From: Pseudomonadota bacterium
GTDB taxonomy: Bacteria; Bdellovibrionota; UBA1018
DNA: 64,000 nt
Reading direction: 5' to 3'
Assembly (NCBI GenBank): GCA_027485695.1
Contig: JAIXQO010000001.1
Location: forward strand, 186,001-250,000
Each line of letters begins with the position of its first letter. Positions within the stretch are counted from its first letter, which is position 1. Shown in pieces: positions 50,977 through 62,658 of the stretch. The notes below the pieces were generated by a model, which was given only the letters and a program-made list of their open reading frames with translations, ran no database searches and was not told the DNA's origin. Both the position numbers and the translations under genes were made by a program.

Positions 50977-51673
50977 CTGTCCCTGTAATGGGAGAGTTTA
51001 TCAATTGAACAAACGATAATCCAATGCCTTCACCAAAACTTCGTATTCGTTCAACGGCGGCATTCCGAGCAGCTTCGTCGGTTACGATTCCACCTTTGCC
51101 GACGTTCTCTGGTCCCACCTCGAATTGAGGTTTGATCAGGGTGATGAGTGATCCGTGGTCCGGATTCAGAAGGACTCGCGCCGTCGGAAGGATTTTATCG
51201 AGAGAGATAAAGGACACGTCGACCACAATAACGTCAAAGAATTGACCGAAATCTGAATATCCCAAATAGCGGGCATTTGTTTTCTCAAGCACGCGCACTC
51301 GCGGATCATTTCGGATCTTCCAGTCGAGTTGATTGGTTCCGACGTCCAGAGCGACGACCGCTGTCGCTCCACGCTCGAGGAGGACTTGGGTGAATCCACC
51401 CGTTGAGGCGCCGATGTCGAGTCCCTGTTTACCTTGGCAATCGATCGCGAAGGTATCGAGAGCTCCGAGGAGTTTATAGGCCCCTCGGGAAACGTAGTGA
51501 TCGACCGGATTTCGTAAGCGAATCTCCGCATCGGTGCGCACCAGGGTTCCGGCTTTGGTGATCGGCTGATCATTCACCAGCACCTCACCTGCAAGGAGCA
51601 AGCGTTGTGCTTTTTCGCGGCTCAAAACCAGACCGCGTTCGACCATCAGAAGGTCGATCCGTCGTTTATCCAC
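50930..51673 (-). CDS. tlyA: TlyA-type rRNA 2'-O-methyltransferase
   Basis: About 247 residues. An N-terminal S4 RNA-binding domain (RIDLLMVERGLVLSREKAQRLLLAGEVLVND), then an FtsJ-like SAM domain with GLDIGASTGGFTQVLLERGA, VDVSFISLDKILP and LIKPQFEVG. Relatives methylate cytidines in 16S and 23S rRNA, modulating ribosome function and capreomycin sensitivity. GTG 51673 is the chosen start; it overlaps dxs by 8 bases and gives the usual length. The longer frame into dxs was rejected. Confidence 0.93.
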   Translation of the reverse strand: MDKRRIDLLMVERGLVLSREKAQRLLLAGEVLVNDQPITKAGTLVRTDAEIRLRNPVDHYVSRGAYKLLGALDTFAIDCQGKQGLDIGASTGGFTQVLLERGATAVVALDVGTNQLDWKIRNDPRVRVLEKTNARYLGYSDFGQFFDVIVVDVSFISLDKILPTARVLLNPDHGSLITLIKPQFEVGPENVGKGGIVTDEAARNAAVERIRSFGEGIGLSFVQLINSPITGTDGNVEYLAHWKVRSP

Positions 51674-53396
51674 GAGTCCAGCTCCGAACGGAGTCCAGGT
51701 CCCATCCGAGTTTTTTCTCGAGATCGGCCGGTGAGCCTTGGTCGATAAACTCATCCGGAATTCCGCGAGCAGAGACCGGGCGGCCCACGATGGATTCGAT
51801 TTGATGAGGAAGCGAGTTCCCTTGAAGCACTCCTTCAATCAAGACATAAATCGAGGCGTTTGCAGTCGTCTGAGAGAGATAGGAAACAAATTCGTCAGAG
51901 AGTGGTTTGACTTTGAGAAGCTGAATGAGCGCAAGTCCACTCTCCTGCTGAGCCCATGCTTGGAAACGATTTCCCATCGCTCCGACCACGATCAATACGC
52001 GTTCTGCCCGCTTGATTTCAGCACCATATACTCGAAAACCTCGGTCGAGGCGATCGAGCGTGGGCGCTGATCCGTTTTCAGGGCAAGCACCCCTGGGATA
52101 CCGGAATGCAAAAGGTGTTTTCGCCTCAAGTGCGCGTTCAAACGCAAATGCCATTTCATTTGCATCGGTCGGTGCCCAGATTTCAACTCCCGGAACCATC
52201 GAGAAATAACTTAAGTCGAATGCTCCGTGGTGGGTCGGACCATCCGCTCCAACGAGTCCCGCTCGATCAACGGCGAATATCACGGGCAGTCTCTGGAGTG
52301 CGACGTCATGGATCAGTGGATCGATCCCCCGCTGTAAAAAAGTACTGTAAATGCAGACGACCGGTTTCCAACCGCGACAAGCGAGACCGGCTGCAAACGT
52401 CACCGCGTGTGGCTCGGCTATTCCAACGTCGAACGCTCGTGTTGGATGGGTCTCAAAAAAGTTCGCGAGTCCCGTTCCTTCGGACATCGCTGCGGTGATG
52501 GCAACGATGCGCTCATCAAGTGGAGCATATTTTTCAATCAGCGCGCCCAATTGTTCGCTAAATGTTTTTCCGGGCTGGGCCGGCGCTGGTTCGGTTTTAT
52601 CAGCTGATTTCTTAGGTGGAGAGATCCCGTGAAAACTCACGGGCGCGCGTTCAGCAGGAAAATAACCGCGGCCTTTTTGCGTCATCACGTGCAGGACCAA
52701 CGGTCGATCTTGATCCGCCGTTTTCACCGCGTTTAGGATGCCCACCAATTGTTCGAGGTTATGCCCGTCAAATGGCCCAAGGTAATCGTATCCAAGCGCA
52801 TGAAATAAAACGGAGGCGTTCCCCTGAGTGAGCAGTCGATGAATGCCACCGACGTTCTGGGAGATCGAGTGTTGATTGTCGTTCAGAACGATCATCGTTC
52901 TTCCGCGTTCCGGCATCTCCACTAGATGATTCAACGCTTCGAATGCAACACCGGCCGTGAGGGCCCCGTCACCAATGATGGCGATGGTCCAATTCTCGTT
53001 CCGATATGCGAATCCCGCGGCCGCGGAAATCGATGTCGAACTGTGGCCAGCTCCATATACGTCATGGGGAGATTCATCGCGCGATAAAAATCCTGAAATA
53101 CCATCCGTCGCTCGAAGCGTATCGAATGACTCGTTTCGGCCAGTGAGGATTTTATGTGCGTATGCTTGGTGACCCACGTCCCAGATCATCGCGTCTTGAG
53201 GTGAGTCGAAAATGCGATGAAGCGCGATCGTCAACTCGACGGTTCCGAGACTCGCTCCGATGTGACCGCCGTTTTTCAAGCAGACTTGAATGATGCGACT
53301 GCGGATCTCTTGCGCGAGTGATTCTAACTCCATCACTCCGAGCGCTTTTAGATCTTCAGGTCCGCGGATCTGTTCTAACTCCACCACAGATCTCAC
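51666..53396 (-). CDS. dxs: 1-deoxy-D-xylulose-5-phosphate synthase
   Basis: First enzyme of the MEP isoprenoid pathway (pyruvate plus glyceraldehyde 3-phosphate, TPP-dependent). 576 residues, a little shorter than the usual 620. Motifs: GGHIGASLGTVELTIALH, DVGHQAYAHKILTGR, the TPP-binding GDGALTAGVAFEALN with VLNDNQHSIS, and DRAGLVGADGPTHHGAFDLSY in the second domain. GTG start overlaps xseB by 4 bases. Confidence 0.97.
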   Translation of the reverse strand: MRSVVELEQIRGPEDLKALGVMELESLAQEIRSRIIQVCLKNGGHIGASLGTVELTIALHRIFDSPQDAMIWDVGHQAYAHKILTGRNESFDTLRATDGISGFLSRDESPHDVYGAGHSSTSISAAAGFAYRNENWTIAIIGDGALTAGVAFEALNHLVEMPERGRTMIVLNDNQHSISQNVGGIHRLLTQGNASVLFHALGYDYLGPFDGHNLEQLVGILNAVKTADQDRPLVLHVMTQKGRGYFPAERAPVSFHGISPPKKSADKTEPAPAQPGKTFSEQLGALIEKYAPLDERIVAITAAMSEGTGLANFFETHPTRAFDVGIAEPHAVTFAAGLACRGWKPVVCIYSTFLQRGIDPLIHDVALQRLPVIFAVDRAGLVGADGPTHHGAFDLSYFSMVPGVEIWAPTDANEMAFAFERALEAKTPFAFRYPRGACPENGSAPTLDRLDRGFRVYGAEIKRAERVLIVVGAMGNRFQAWAQQESGLALIQLLKVKPLSDEFVSYLSQTTANASIYVLIEGVLQGNSLPHQIESIVGRPVSARGIPDEFIDQGSPADLEKKLGWDLDSVRSWTRG

Positions 53397-53629
53397 TCAC
53401 CGAATTTTTTAGATTCGACTTTTCCTTCGTTGGAAATTTTCATGAGTTGTTCGACTTTGAGATCAGCGGCGCTCAGCGCTTCCTGACAAACCTTCGTCAT
53501 GGATACGCCTTCTTCGAACGCTTTGAGCGATTGTTCGAGACTCAGATCACCTTTTTCCATCTGAGTGACGAGCGTTTGAAGTTTTTGGTAAGCTTCTTCA
53601 AAAGATGGTGATTGCGTAGATTCACTCAT
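53393..53629 (-). CDS. xseB: Exodeoxyribonuclease VII small subunit
   Basis: 78 residues forming a helical hairpin that decorates XseA. The signature SFEEAYQKLQTLVTQMEKGDLSLEQSLKAFEEG is intact. ATG 53629 has GAGGAAC 8-9 bases upstream; the open frame further upstream overlaps the divergent gene and is not coding. Often next to dxs or ispA in proteobacteria, as here. xseA is not in the window. Confidence 0.95.
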   Translation of the reverse strand: MSESTQSPSFEEAYQKLQTLVTQMEKGDLSLEQSLKAFEEGVSMTKVCQEALSAADLKVEQLMKISNEGKVESKKFGE

Positions 53630-53758
53630 ATTTAGTTCCTCAGTGTGGGTGGTCATCTTTGGGCAGTCCACGATGCGTTCCACATTTCTTTTTTTCCGAC
53701 CTCGTAGCTCTATCTTCAAATAATCCATCTCTCGCGGTGTGGCAAAGCAATTGCTGTA

Positions 53759-55168
53759 GTGAACCCCCGTATGTGGTATTTGGGCTTGGTTGGGGTATTG
53801 GCTTCGACCCTGCACTGCGCGCACGCTGGGGACTCCCCGACGTGGAACGCGTCAGGGCCGGTCGATTCCGATGTAGTATTTCACTTAAAATCTCTCTCGG
53901 ATAAGGCGCTCTATTCGCCGTTTCTTGAACCGCGCTCCCATGAGATCGCGCTCAAAGACAACGAAGAACGCATTCATCCAAATTTCCGCGTTCAGGAGCC
54001 GTTTAAGCCGCTCGTCTCGTTCTGGCTCCGTATTTATACGGAGTTCTCGAGCCGTCAGAGCGTCGTTTTCGATCGGAACCACCCTGAGATCGTCTATGAG
54101 GTCATGGACTTCCAGGAGCTTCATAAGAACTCACGAAACGAAATGGCTTATGAGATTGTCCGTGAGCGACGCATCGAAAAACGCATCAAGGAATACCGTG
54201 CGGCTTTTGCGCGATTGTCGCGAATTCCGGCCAAGTCACTCGGCAAAACCAAACTCTCTCCTCTGGAGAGCAAAATTCTAGCGAGCATCCGTTCCTCGTC
54301 TCACTCCCAATTGCACAACTGGGCGATCTGGAACAAAGCTCTTCGCGTGCAGACGGGTCAAAGAGACATGGTCATCCGCGGCCTGATGGTTGCCGAGTAC
54401 TACCTTCCGCGCATGGAAGAGATTTTCAAACAGTTGAATGTTCCTTCGGAATTAACACGCATCTCGCTCGTCGAGAGTTCGTTCAACCTCAAGGCTCATT
54501 CCAAGTCCGGCGCCAAAGGCGTCTGGCAGTTCATGCTCGCATCGGGCAAGGAATACATGCGCGTAGATCCAGCAGGACAGATCGACGAACGAATTTCTCC
54601 GATGAAGTCTACAGTAGCCGCCGCTCGCCTTTTGACCCGTAACCTGCGAATTGCGGGCAACTGGCCGCTCGCGATTACGGCTTATCACCATGGATATACC
54701 GGTATCCGCAAACTCTCTCCGTCCGAACGCTCGACCGCGCTCGATGGATCGTTATTTCTGCTCTGTCAGAAGAAACGTAAAACCTTGGGTTACGCGAGTT
54801 CAAACTACTACGCAGAGTTCCTAGCTATGCTTCATGCTGAAGCCTACAAGGATCTGTTCTACGGTGAAATTCCGCTACCGGTTGCTCCAGAAATGCAGTT
54901 TCAGCGCTTGTCACAGCCGATCGTGGCCTCAAAATTCGCGATGAAGTCCGGCATGAGTATCGCGGATTTCCGACGGTTCAATCCAGATGTGCTCAACATG
55001 CAAACAACGCTTCCCAAAGGTTTCTTCGTCGCGACCGCCGCGGATGGTGATCGGAACGGTATGAAGGAGCTGATTGCAAGCATTCGAGCCAAAGTCCGCT
55101 ACGTTCGACGAGCTAGCCTCGACTTGCTGGGTTTGAGCCGCAAAGCCGAGCGCGTTTCTTCGCTCTAA
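53759..55168 (+). CDS. Lytic transglycosylase, MltD-like SLT domain
   Basis: 469 residues, signal peptide ending near HCAHA. An SLT domain in the middle: IFKQLNVPSELTRISLVESSFNLKAHSKSGAKGVWQFM, where the Glu of LVESSFN is the catalytic acid, followed by LAITAYHHGYTGI. It cleaves the glycan chains of peptidoglycan. The N-terminal 180 residues are extra and have no motif I know. No LysM is seen at the C-terminus, although the last 70 residues (MSIADFRRFNPDV) look like a degenerate LysM-type module. Start GTG 53759 or ATG 53771. Confidence 0.87.
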   Translation: MNPRMWYLGLVGVLASTLHCAHAGDSPTWNASGPVDSDVVFHLKSLSDKALYSPFLEPRSHEIALKDNEERIHPNFRVQEPFKPLVSFWLRIYTEFSSRQSVVFDRNHPEIVYEVMDFQELHKNSRNEMAYEIVRERRIEKRIKEYRAAFARLSRIPAKSLGKTKLSPLESKILASIRSSSHSQLHNWAIWNKALRVQTGQRDMVIRGLMVAEYYLPRMEEIFKQLNVPSELTRISLVESSFNLKAHSKSGAKGVWQFMLASGKEYMRVDPAGQIDERISPMKSTVAAARLLTRNLRIAGNWPLAITAYHHGYTGIRKLSPSERSTALDGSLFLLCQKKRKTLGYASSNYYAEFLAMLHAEAYKDLFYGEIPLPVAPEMQFQRLSQPIVASKFAMKSGMSIADFRRFNPDVLNMQTTLPKGFFVATAADGDRNGMKELIASIRAKVRYVRRASLDLLGLSRKAERVSSL

Positions 55169-55186
55169 TTTGCTGTGAGTGATCGC

Positions 55187-57718
55187 TTATTGATGAGGGC
55201 GCGTGACATTGATCACGCCTGGTTGTACGACGACGGTCTCGCTGTAATTCCGTCCCGTTTTGTCGTTACGGTCTTCCATTAGGTACATGCCTTCGGTTAC
55301 TTGCGAGAAGATGAACCGTGAGAATGGCTGTTTGAGTTCGCCATCCGGAACGACCGCCTCACCCGGAAGGATCGCATGAAGTTCAGGATCTACGGCTGGT
55401 CGCTTGGAGAGCGGGCGCAAGCGTAGCAGTGAATCTTCTTTTTTGTCGGATTCCTGGGTGCGAACGCCGACAATCAAGCCCGTGTTTTCATTTGGAGCGT
55501 GATCCATCTGTGAGATCCAGTAGCCCACCGTTTGCGGTGAGAACACGAATAACGGAATCGCATCACGACCCAGATCTTGGATCTGTAGTGGGTACCGATG
55601 GCGGTATTGATCGGATCGTTCAGTCAGATCGAGATAGAGAGGGTAATCTTCGAAGAATTCAACGTTTTCGATCGTCGCTCGACCATCATTGCCCGTGATC
55701 GCCATTTTGCCTTGAGCGCCCACGACTTCGACCGACATTCCAAAGAGGGGTTTGCGACTTGCGGAGCCTGCGTCCACTGCCTGAATTTGTACCGATCTGC
55801 GAACCGACTTTGGTACTTTTAGATAGGTCATGAACTGCGGGCGAATGAGTGGGAGCAATCCACCGAGTGAACGACCGTCGGTGTCTTTGATGCTCAGAAG
55901 CGCAGGTCCCGTATGCACGTTCAAATAGACAGCGTACTTACGAGATGAATCACGCGGAGACACGAGATTGAGGGTCGAATTCAAATAGAGTGCGGGTTCC
56001 GAGCGTCCGGAGAACTCAAAGTCGTACCCGTCCGGCGTTTCAACAATCAAAATGCCTAGGTCGTTCCGAATCTCAGTTTGTGCGAGCTTGGAAAGGACAT
56101 TGAGAGAATTTAAATGGATCAGTGGCGCGCGCTTCAGATCGTGATGGTATTCACCCTGACGCTGCCAGATCAACGTTGGCCAGTAGTGTGCATCATCGGT
56201 GGATCGAACTTCCCACCATCCCCGACGATGGTCGACTGCGGAACCTTCGGCCGAAACCATCCGTTCGCAAATCAGGAGCGACTCGCGGTTTAAAATTTCT
56301 TTTTGGAAAACTTCACGTCCGTAGGGGGCGGAGTCGCAGGTAGCGGAAGCGTTGGTCGAAGTTTTGGCGACGAGCAGGGAGGCAGAATCTTTTTGAGAAG
56401 CTTGAGTTAGTAGCGATTCAGAGGGTGCACCAGTAGTAGAGGATGTTTGTGGTCTACGATTTTCGGCCGCTGCAACTGGCCCCGGAATCACTCGAGAGGC
56501 CGATGCGCTTTGCAAAGCAATCGAAGATGAAGTTTGTGCAGGATTTAAAACGATGGGTCCCAAAATGCGAACTTCGGCATTTCCAATGGGAGATCCTTGA
56601 GTAGTCAAAGCTAGCTGCTCAGCTTGACTATCCACCGTGGTACTAATCGTAGGAGCTACTTGATTCTGAGTAGTCACGTAGCCATGGAGTTTGGATACTC
56701 CTGCTTCGAGTTCTTGGATCGTGGGTACTCTCTCTACTGTAGAGGAAGCAGCGACAACAGGTTCGCTTGCAAATGTTTCTGGTGCGACTTCCGCCGTCTG
56801 CGGTTCTTCGTGAACAGCAATGATCGGCTCAGATTTGCTTTGAGTTGCCTCTAGTCTTCTTGCCTCGCGCTTCACTTGGATCGCTTGAGCAACTTGAGCG
56901 AGCTGAGTCTCTCTCTCATGGTTCTTTTTCAGTTCTTCTACCTGGTCTTTGTGACTATCCAAAGGCTGAATACTCACTTCGACCTTATGTGGATTCTCTT
57001 GTGGGTCTAGCGAAGGAGAGCCACCGCCTGAACCCATCAACTCATCGACAGATGATGTAGACGGCTGATTAGAATCTTGGTCGCTGGAACTGACATCTCT
57101 ACGAGCAACATTTTCCCAAGTGCGGGCTGCCTCAATCGACGTCTCCATCGCGAAATCTGGAACGGGATCAAACTGACCCACAATCAGGTCCGATTGACTA
57201 GCCACCTGTTCTGAGGCTGAGATTGCTTGCGTGAGTCGTGATCTCAGTTGGTGATAAACCGTCAAAGAATCTGACGTCACCACGTTCTCGAGTTGTTCGA
57301 GTTCAGCAGACTCACTCGTCTGTGCAAATGGGACAGCCGTCACTGAGATATTGGCTGATTGAGTCAAAGTAACGGTTTCGACCGCTTTCTTTGTCACTCG
57401 ACGAACGGTTTTTACTTTTTCTTTTTTGATCTCGATCTCAGGCAGTACTTCGGCTGCAGCGATTCGTTCACGTTCTAAGCGTGACTCTTCGAGGACGCGA
57501 ATCACTTCCGGAGAGGTTTCCACACCTACAGAGAATTTTTTCCAATCGAGATTCGCAAATGACTGAAAAACAGCCGTTTCTGGCTGCGTTCCGAACCAAT
57601 TTGAAATTTGATGTGAGACTGTGCATACGAGCACGCTGCTCAAGGCAAGCGAGAAGGCCGCCGAGCGAAAGAACTGGTGTACTGCGTCTGTCGGAAAGCT
57701 TCTATTCCGCGTGATCAT
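55187..57718 (-). CDS. Large signal-anchored protein with Gln/Ser/Thr-rich stalk
   Basis: 843 residues, not recognised. One N-terminal membrane segment (FSLALSSVLVCTVSH). A long low-complexity region to about residue 460 follows, rich in Ser, Thr, Glu and Gln, with repeated EVAPET/ASEPVVA-like stretches. A beta-rich C-terminal region holds an Ig-like carboxypeptidase-regulatory type domain (LFGMSVEVVGAQGKMAITGNDGRATI). The architecture suggests an exposed stalk with a C-terminal head. Codon use and base composition are slightly more AT-rich in the stalk. Convergent with the transglycosylase gene. Confidence 0.6.
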   Translation of the reverse strand: MITRNRSFPTDAVHQFFRSAAFSLALSSVLVCTVSHQISNWFGTQPETAVFQSFANLDWKKFSVGVETSPEVIRVLEESRLERERIAAAEVLPEIEIKKEKVKTVRRVTKKAVETVTLTQSANISVTAVPFAQTSESAELEQLENVVTSDSLTVYHQLRSRLTQAISASEQVASQSDLIVGQFDPVPDFAMETSIEAARTWENVARRDVSSSDQDSNQPSTSSVDELMGSGGGSPSLDPQENPHKVEVSIQPLDSHKDQVEELKKNHERETQLAQVAQAIQVKREARRLEATQSKSEPIIAVHEEPQTAEVAPETFASEPVVAASSTVERVPTIQELEAGVSKLHGYVTTQNQVAPTISTTVDSQAEQLALTTQGSPIGNAEVRILGPIVLNPAQTSSSIALQSASASRVIPGPVAAAENRRPQTSSTTGAPSESLLTQASQKDSASLLVAKTSTNASATCDSAPYGREVFQKEILNRESLLICERMVSAEGSAVDHRRGWWEVRSTDDAHYWPTLIWQRQGEYHHDLKRAPLIHLNSLNVLSKLAQTEIRNDLGILIVETPDGYDFEFSGRSEPALYLNSTLNLVSPRDSSRKYAVYLNVHTGPALLSIKDTDGRSLGGLLPLIRPQFMTYLKVPKSVRRSVQIQAVDAGSASRKPLFGMSVEVVGAQGKMAITGNDGRATIENVEFFEDYPLYLDLTERSDQYRHRYPLQIQDLGRDAIPLFVFSPQTVGYWISQMDHAPNENTGLIVGVRTQESDKKEDSLLRLRPLSKRPAVDPELHAILPGEAVVPDGELKQPFSRFIFSQVTEGMYLMEDRNDKTGRNYSETVVVQPGVINVTRPHQ

Positions 57719-57777
57719 CCTTGATACCCTGAGTTTATCAGAGTACGAATTGGTTATTCAACTTAACTTTAATAAAA

Positions 57778-57805
57778 CAAAGGGCCCCGTCTTTGGGGCC
57801 CTTTG
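57778..57805 (-). terminator. Terminator of the atp operon
   Basis: CAAAGGGCCCC pairs with GGGGCCCTTTG (11 bp, 6-nt loop). On the minus strand it is followed by TTGTTTTATT, 12 bases after the atpC stop region. The symmetric stem could also shield the divergently read neighbour. Confidence 0.85.
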
Positions 57806-57816
57806 CTCATTTTAAT

Positions 57817-58233
57817 TTACAGAGACTCGGGAGCATTCTTCGAGGCGATTTGTTGACGAATCACTGCTCGATGAAGCTTGAGTTCATATTTCTTGAACAA
57901 AGAAGGATCGAGCTCCGCATCAAGAAGCGCTGCCTCTGCTTTGCGTTGAGCTGTTTTCGCTCGAGAGAGATCGATCTCGTTTGAATACTCAAACGTTTCT
58001 GCCATCACTTTGACTGCTTCGTTCGCTACTGAGAAGAATCCAGACGAGATGACTCCCGACTTTGTTTCTCCCTGAAGCGTTTGATAGCTGAAGAGACCGG
58101 TCTCCAATGCTCCCACCATCGTCGCGTGACCTGGAAGGATTTGGATTTGACCTTCGCTACCTGGAAGCGTCACCAATGAGACCTCGAGGTCTTCGGCGAG
58201 TTTTCTTTCAGGAGATAGGATCGTGAGTTTCAT
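57817..58233 (-). CDS. atpC: F1 ATP synthase epsilon subunit
   Basis: 138 residues. Central-stalk subunit that regulates F1. N-terminal beta-sandwich with LTILSPERKLAEDLEVSLVTLPGSEGQIQILPGHA, and a C-terminal helical pair (LSRAKTAQRKAEAALLD). Last gene of the atp operon, 15 bases after atpD. Confidence 0.96.
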   Translation of the reverse strand: MKLTILSPERKLAEDLEVSLVTLPGSEGQIQILPGHATMVGALETGLFSYQTLQGETKSGVISSGFFSVANEAVKVMAETFEYSNEIDLSRAKTAQRKAEAALLDAELDPSLFKKYELKLHRAVIRQQIASKNAPESL

Positions 58234-58248
58234 CTCAGCCTCGTTTCC

Positions 58249-59688
<1,440 letters not shown>

Positions 59689-60570
59689 CTAATTTTTCTG
59701 AGACTCGCTGCCTGCGATGATTTCCAAAAGTTCTTTGGTGATGCCGGCTTGGCGTTGCTTGTTGTACTGGAGAGTAAGTTTGCGGATCATCTCACCGGCG
59801 TTCTTGGTTGCGTTTTCCATCGCGGCCATACGTGCTCCATGCTCACCCGCTTGGGAGTCGAGCATGATGCGGAAAAGCTTCACTGCGAAGATTTTCCCCA
59901 AGAGGCGTTCCAAGATCTCTTTTGCGTCCGGCTTAACGATCACCATTTCCGATGAATCCACAGACTTCGTGGAGTTCGAAGAAAAAGGAAGGAATCGCTC
60001 GAGAGTCACTTTTTGGGTAACGGCGTTCTTGAACTCGTTGAACAAGAAGTACACTTCGTCGTATTCACGATTGAGGTACAACTGTACGAGTTCGCCGGCC
60101 ATCTCGCGCGCTTTTTGGAAAGTCACCTTTCCACCATAACGCTCAAAGTAAGGTCCTGCGTTTTTGCGCGTTTTCAGGATATCGTTGGCTTTTTTGCCGA
60201 GAAATCCGAAAGTGACTGAGCCGTACTCCAGGCCTTCACCCTTCATCCAGCGTTGGGCAAAACGAATCACGTTTGAGTTGAAACCACCGCAAAGTCCACG
60301 ATCCGAAGTGACAATGATGAGAAGAATTTTGCGATCATTCTTCGCCAGTTGTTCACCGCGCTCAATGAGGTCGGATTTGAAACCCTGACCCACCAGAGGC
60401 GTCACCATACCCATCAGGTTCGAAAGTTCCTGAGCATAGGGTTTATTGCCTTGGATCGCGTCTTGGGCGCGACGCAACTTCGCGGCCGAAACCATTTTCA
60501 TGGCTTTGGTCGTTTGTTGGGTCGTCTTCGTACTCCCAATTCTCTTTTTTAGATCCTTAATACTCGGCAT
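59689..60570 (-). CDS. atpG: F1 ATP synthase gamma subunit
   Basis: Central rotor shaft, 293 residues. N-terminal helix MPSIKDLKKRIGSTKTTQQTTKAMKMVSAAKLRRAQ, middle TSDRGLCGGFNSN, and C-terminal helix ENATKNAGEMIRKLTLQYNKQRQAGITKELLEI are canonical. Twelve bases after atpA. Confidence 0.98.
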   Translation of the reverse strand: MPSIKDLKKRIGSTKTTQQTTKAMKMVSAAKLRRAQDAIQGNKPYAQELSNLMGMVTPLVGQGFKSDLIERGEQLAKNDRKILLIIVTSDRGLCGGFNSNVIRFAQRWMKGEGLEYGSVTFGFLGKKANDILKTRKNAGPYFERYGGKVTFQKAREMAGELVQLYLNREYDEVYFLFNEFKNAVTQKVTLERFLPFSSNSTKSVDSSEMVIVKPDAKEILERLLGKIFAVKLFRIMLDSQAGEHGARMAAMENATKNAGEMIRKLTLQYNKQRQAGITKELLEIIAGSESQKN

Positions 60571-60582
60571 CGTCAGCCTCGA

Positions 60583-62088
60583 TTAACCAGTGAACTGGTT
60601 TTTGAACTCTTCGAGTGCAGCGTTCAGCTTGTTCGCAAGTTCGCCGTCGATTTTTTTCGACTGCATGTCCTTGAGAACATCCGCGTGTTTACGGTGCATG
60701 AACTCGACGAGCTGAGTTTCATAAGCCTTGAGTTGGTTTGTAGGAACGGAGTCCGTGTAACCCTTGGTTCCTGCATAAACGACCAACACTTGTTCTTCGA
60801 CTGGAATCGGAGCGTATTGACCCTGTTTCAAGAACTCAACCAAGCGTTGACCACGAGCGAGCTGACGTTGGGTTGCGACGTCGAGGTCAGAACCGAACTG
60901 AGCGAATGCGGCCTTTTCGCGATATTGAGCGAGATCGAGACGGAGTGTCCCAGAGACTTGCTTCATCGATTTGATCTGAGCAGCACCACCGACGCGGGAA
61001 ACAGAGATACCGACGTTAACAGCTGGGCGAACACCCGAGTTGAACAAATCAGTTTCTAGGAAGATCTGTCCGTCCGTAATCGAGATGACGTTCGTAGGAA
61101 TATACGCCGAGACGTCGCCTGCTTGGGTTTCAATGATCGGAAGAGCAGTGAGCGATCCGCCACCGAGCTTATCGGAGAGTTTCGCTGCACGCTCGAGAAG
61201 GCGGCTGTGCAGATAAAATACGTCGCCCGGATAAGCTTCGCGTCCTGGAGGACGGCGAAGGAGGAGAGAGAGCTGACGATAAGCTTGCGCTTGTTTCGTC
61301 AAGTCATCGTATACGATCACGGCGTGTTTGCCGTTATCGCGGAACCACTCACCGATCGTCACACCAGTGTAGGCAGCGAGGAACTGCATCGGTGCTTGCT
61401 CGGATGCGGTAGCAGCGACGATGACCGTGTGCTCAAGAGCTCCGTACTGGCGGAGCGTATCGACCACTTGAGCAACCGTGGATTGCTTCTGGCCGATAGC
61501 GACGTAAATGCAGTAAACGCCTTTGCCCTTTTGGTTGATGATCGTGTCGAGCGCGACAGCGGTCTTACCGGTTTGGCGGTCGCCGATGATCAATTCGCGT
61601 TGTCCGCGTCCGATTGGAATCATCGCATCGACTGCTTTGATACCGGTCTGGAGAGGTTCGCTGACCGATTGGCGTGCAACGATACCTGGAGCTTTGACTT
61701 CTACTTTGCGGGATTCTTTAGCGCTGATATCGCCTTTGCCGTCGATGCTGACGCCGAGTGCGTTTACCACGCGACCCAAGAGCGCTTCACCTACCGGGAC
61801 CTGAACGATCTTGCCGGTACGTTTAACGATCGATCCTTCTTTGATCTTGGACTCGTCTCCAAGGATAGCGACACCAACTGCGTCTTCTTCCAAGTTGAGG
61901 ACCATGCCGTACGTACCGCCACCGAAATCGATGAGCTCGCCGGCCATCGCTTTTTCGAGGCCATGAATTTTGGCGACGCCGTCACCAACGGTGATCACAC
62001 TGCCGGTCTCGGAGACGTCGAGTTTTTTCTCGAAGTCTTTGAGAGAGTTTTTCAGGATTTGAGTAATTTCTTCCGGTCTGATTTGCAT
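60583..62088 (-). CDS. atpA: F1 ATP synthase alpha subunit
   Basis: 501 residues. Nucleotide-binding [32 protein letters not shown], the Arg finger region [31 protein letters not shown]. Standard length. Three bases separate it from atpH. Confidence 0.99.
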   Translation of the reverse strand: MQIRPEEITQILKNSLKDFEKKLDVSETGSVITVGDGVAKIHGLEKAMAGELIDFGGGTYGMVLNLEEDAVGVAILGDESKIKEGSIVKRTGKIVQVPVGEALLGRVVNALGVSIDGKGDISAKESRKVEVKAPGIVARQSVSEPLQTGIKAVDAMIPIGRGQRELIIGDRQTGKTAVALDTIINQKGKGVYCIYVAIGQKQSTVAQVVDTLRQYGALEHTVIVAATASEQAPMQFLAAYTGVTIGEWFRDNGKHAVIVYDDLTKQAQAYRQLSLLLRRPPGREAYPGDVFYLHSRLLERAAKLSDKLGGGSLTALPIIETQAGDVSAYIPTNVISITDGQIFLETDLFNSGVRPAVNVGISVSRVGGAAQIKSMKQVSGTLRLDLAQYREKAAFAQFGSDLDVATQRQLARGQRLVEFLKQGQYAPIPVEEQVLVVYAGTKGYTDSVPTNQLKAYETQLVEFMHRKHADVLKDMQSKKIDGELANKLNAALEEFKNQFTG

Positions 62089-62091
62089 AAA

Positions 62092-62658
62092 CTAGTACAT
62101 CCCTTTCCGTGTGCCTTGGGTCAGTCTTTCGCCGACTTGATTCAATTGAGCGCGCATCGAACCATCGTAAGTGACTCCGCTGACGGTCACTTTCATTCCA
62201 GCCAAAAGGTCCGGATTGATTGAGGTCTTGAATACGACTCGTTTCCCCATTTTTTTCGTGAACGCTCGAGCGAGGTCTTCGAGGTCCGTGTCTTTGAGCG
62301 CATCCGCGCTTTCAACTTTTCCGAGTATGGCGCCTTCGGCCTCAAGACGAACTTGAGCGAAGTCTGCGGCAATCTCTTCAAGAGAAGAAAGGCGGCCTTT
62401 TTTTGCCAGAAGTGCGAAGAAGCGTCCTACGATAGCGGGCGCGTTTTGCTTCGCGATCATGTCTTCTAAAACTTTGAGTTTCTCTTCATCCGTAATAGTT
62501 GGGCTCTTCAAGACGAGCCCGAATTCCTTGGACACCTCAAGCGCCGCACTCAAATACTCCATCACTTGAGAAATCGAATCTAACTCTTGCGTGGTTGCTT
62601 TGGTTTCAGACGCTGCTTCGTAGAGCGCGCGGGAGTAACGATTGCCGATGATGCTCAT
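62092..62658 (-). CDS. atpH: ATP synthase delta subunit
   Basis: 188 residues; the peripheral-stalk subunit that caps F1. N-terminal NRYSRALYEAA and C-terminal INPDLLAGMKVTVSGVTYDGSMRAQLNQVGERL match the family. ATG overlaps the stop of the b subunit by 4 bases. Confidence 0.96.
   Translation of the reverse strand: MSIIGNRYSRALYEAASETKATTQELDSISQVMEYLSAALEVSKEFGLVLKSPTITDEEKLKVLEDMIAKQNAPAIVGRFFALLAKKGRLSSLEEIAADFAQVRLEAEGAILGKVESADALKDTDLEDLARAFTKKMGKRVVFKTSINPDLLAGMKVTVSGVTYDGSMRAQLNQVGERLTQGTRKGMY

Noticed and set aside
51674-51838. 55-codon upstream extension of tlyA inside dxs
   Set aside because: The S4 domain starts right after GTG 51673; the extension is dxs in another frame.
61123-62223. 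366-residue plus-strand open frame opposite atpA/atpH
   Set aside because: Antisense shadow of conserved atpA and atpH codons; no ribosome site or recognisable domain.
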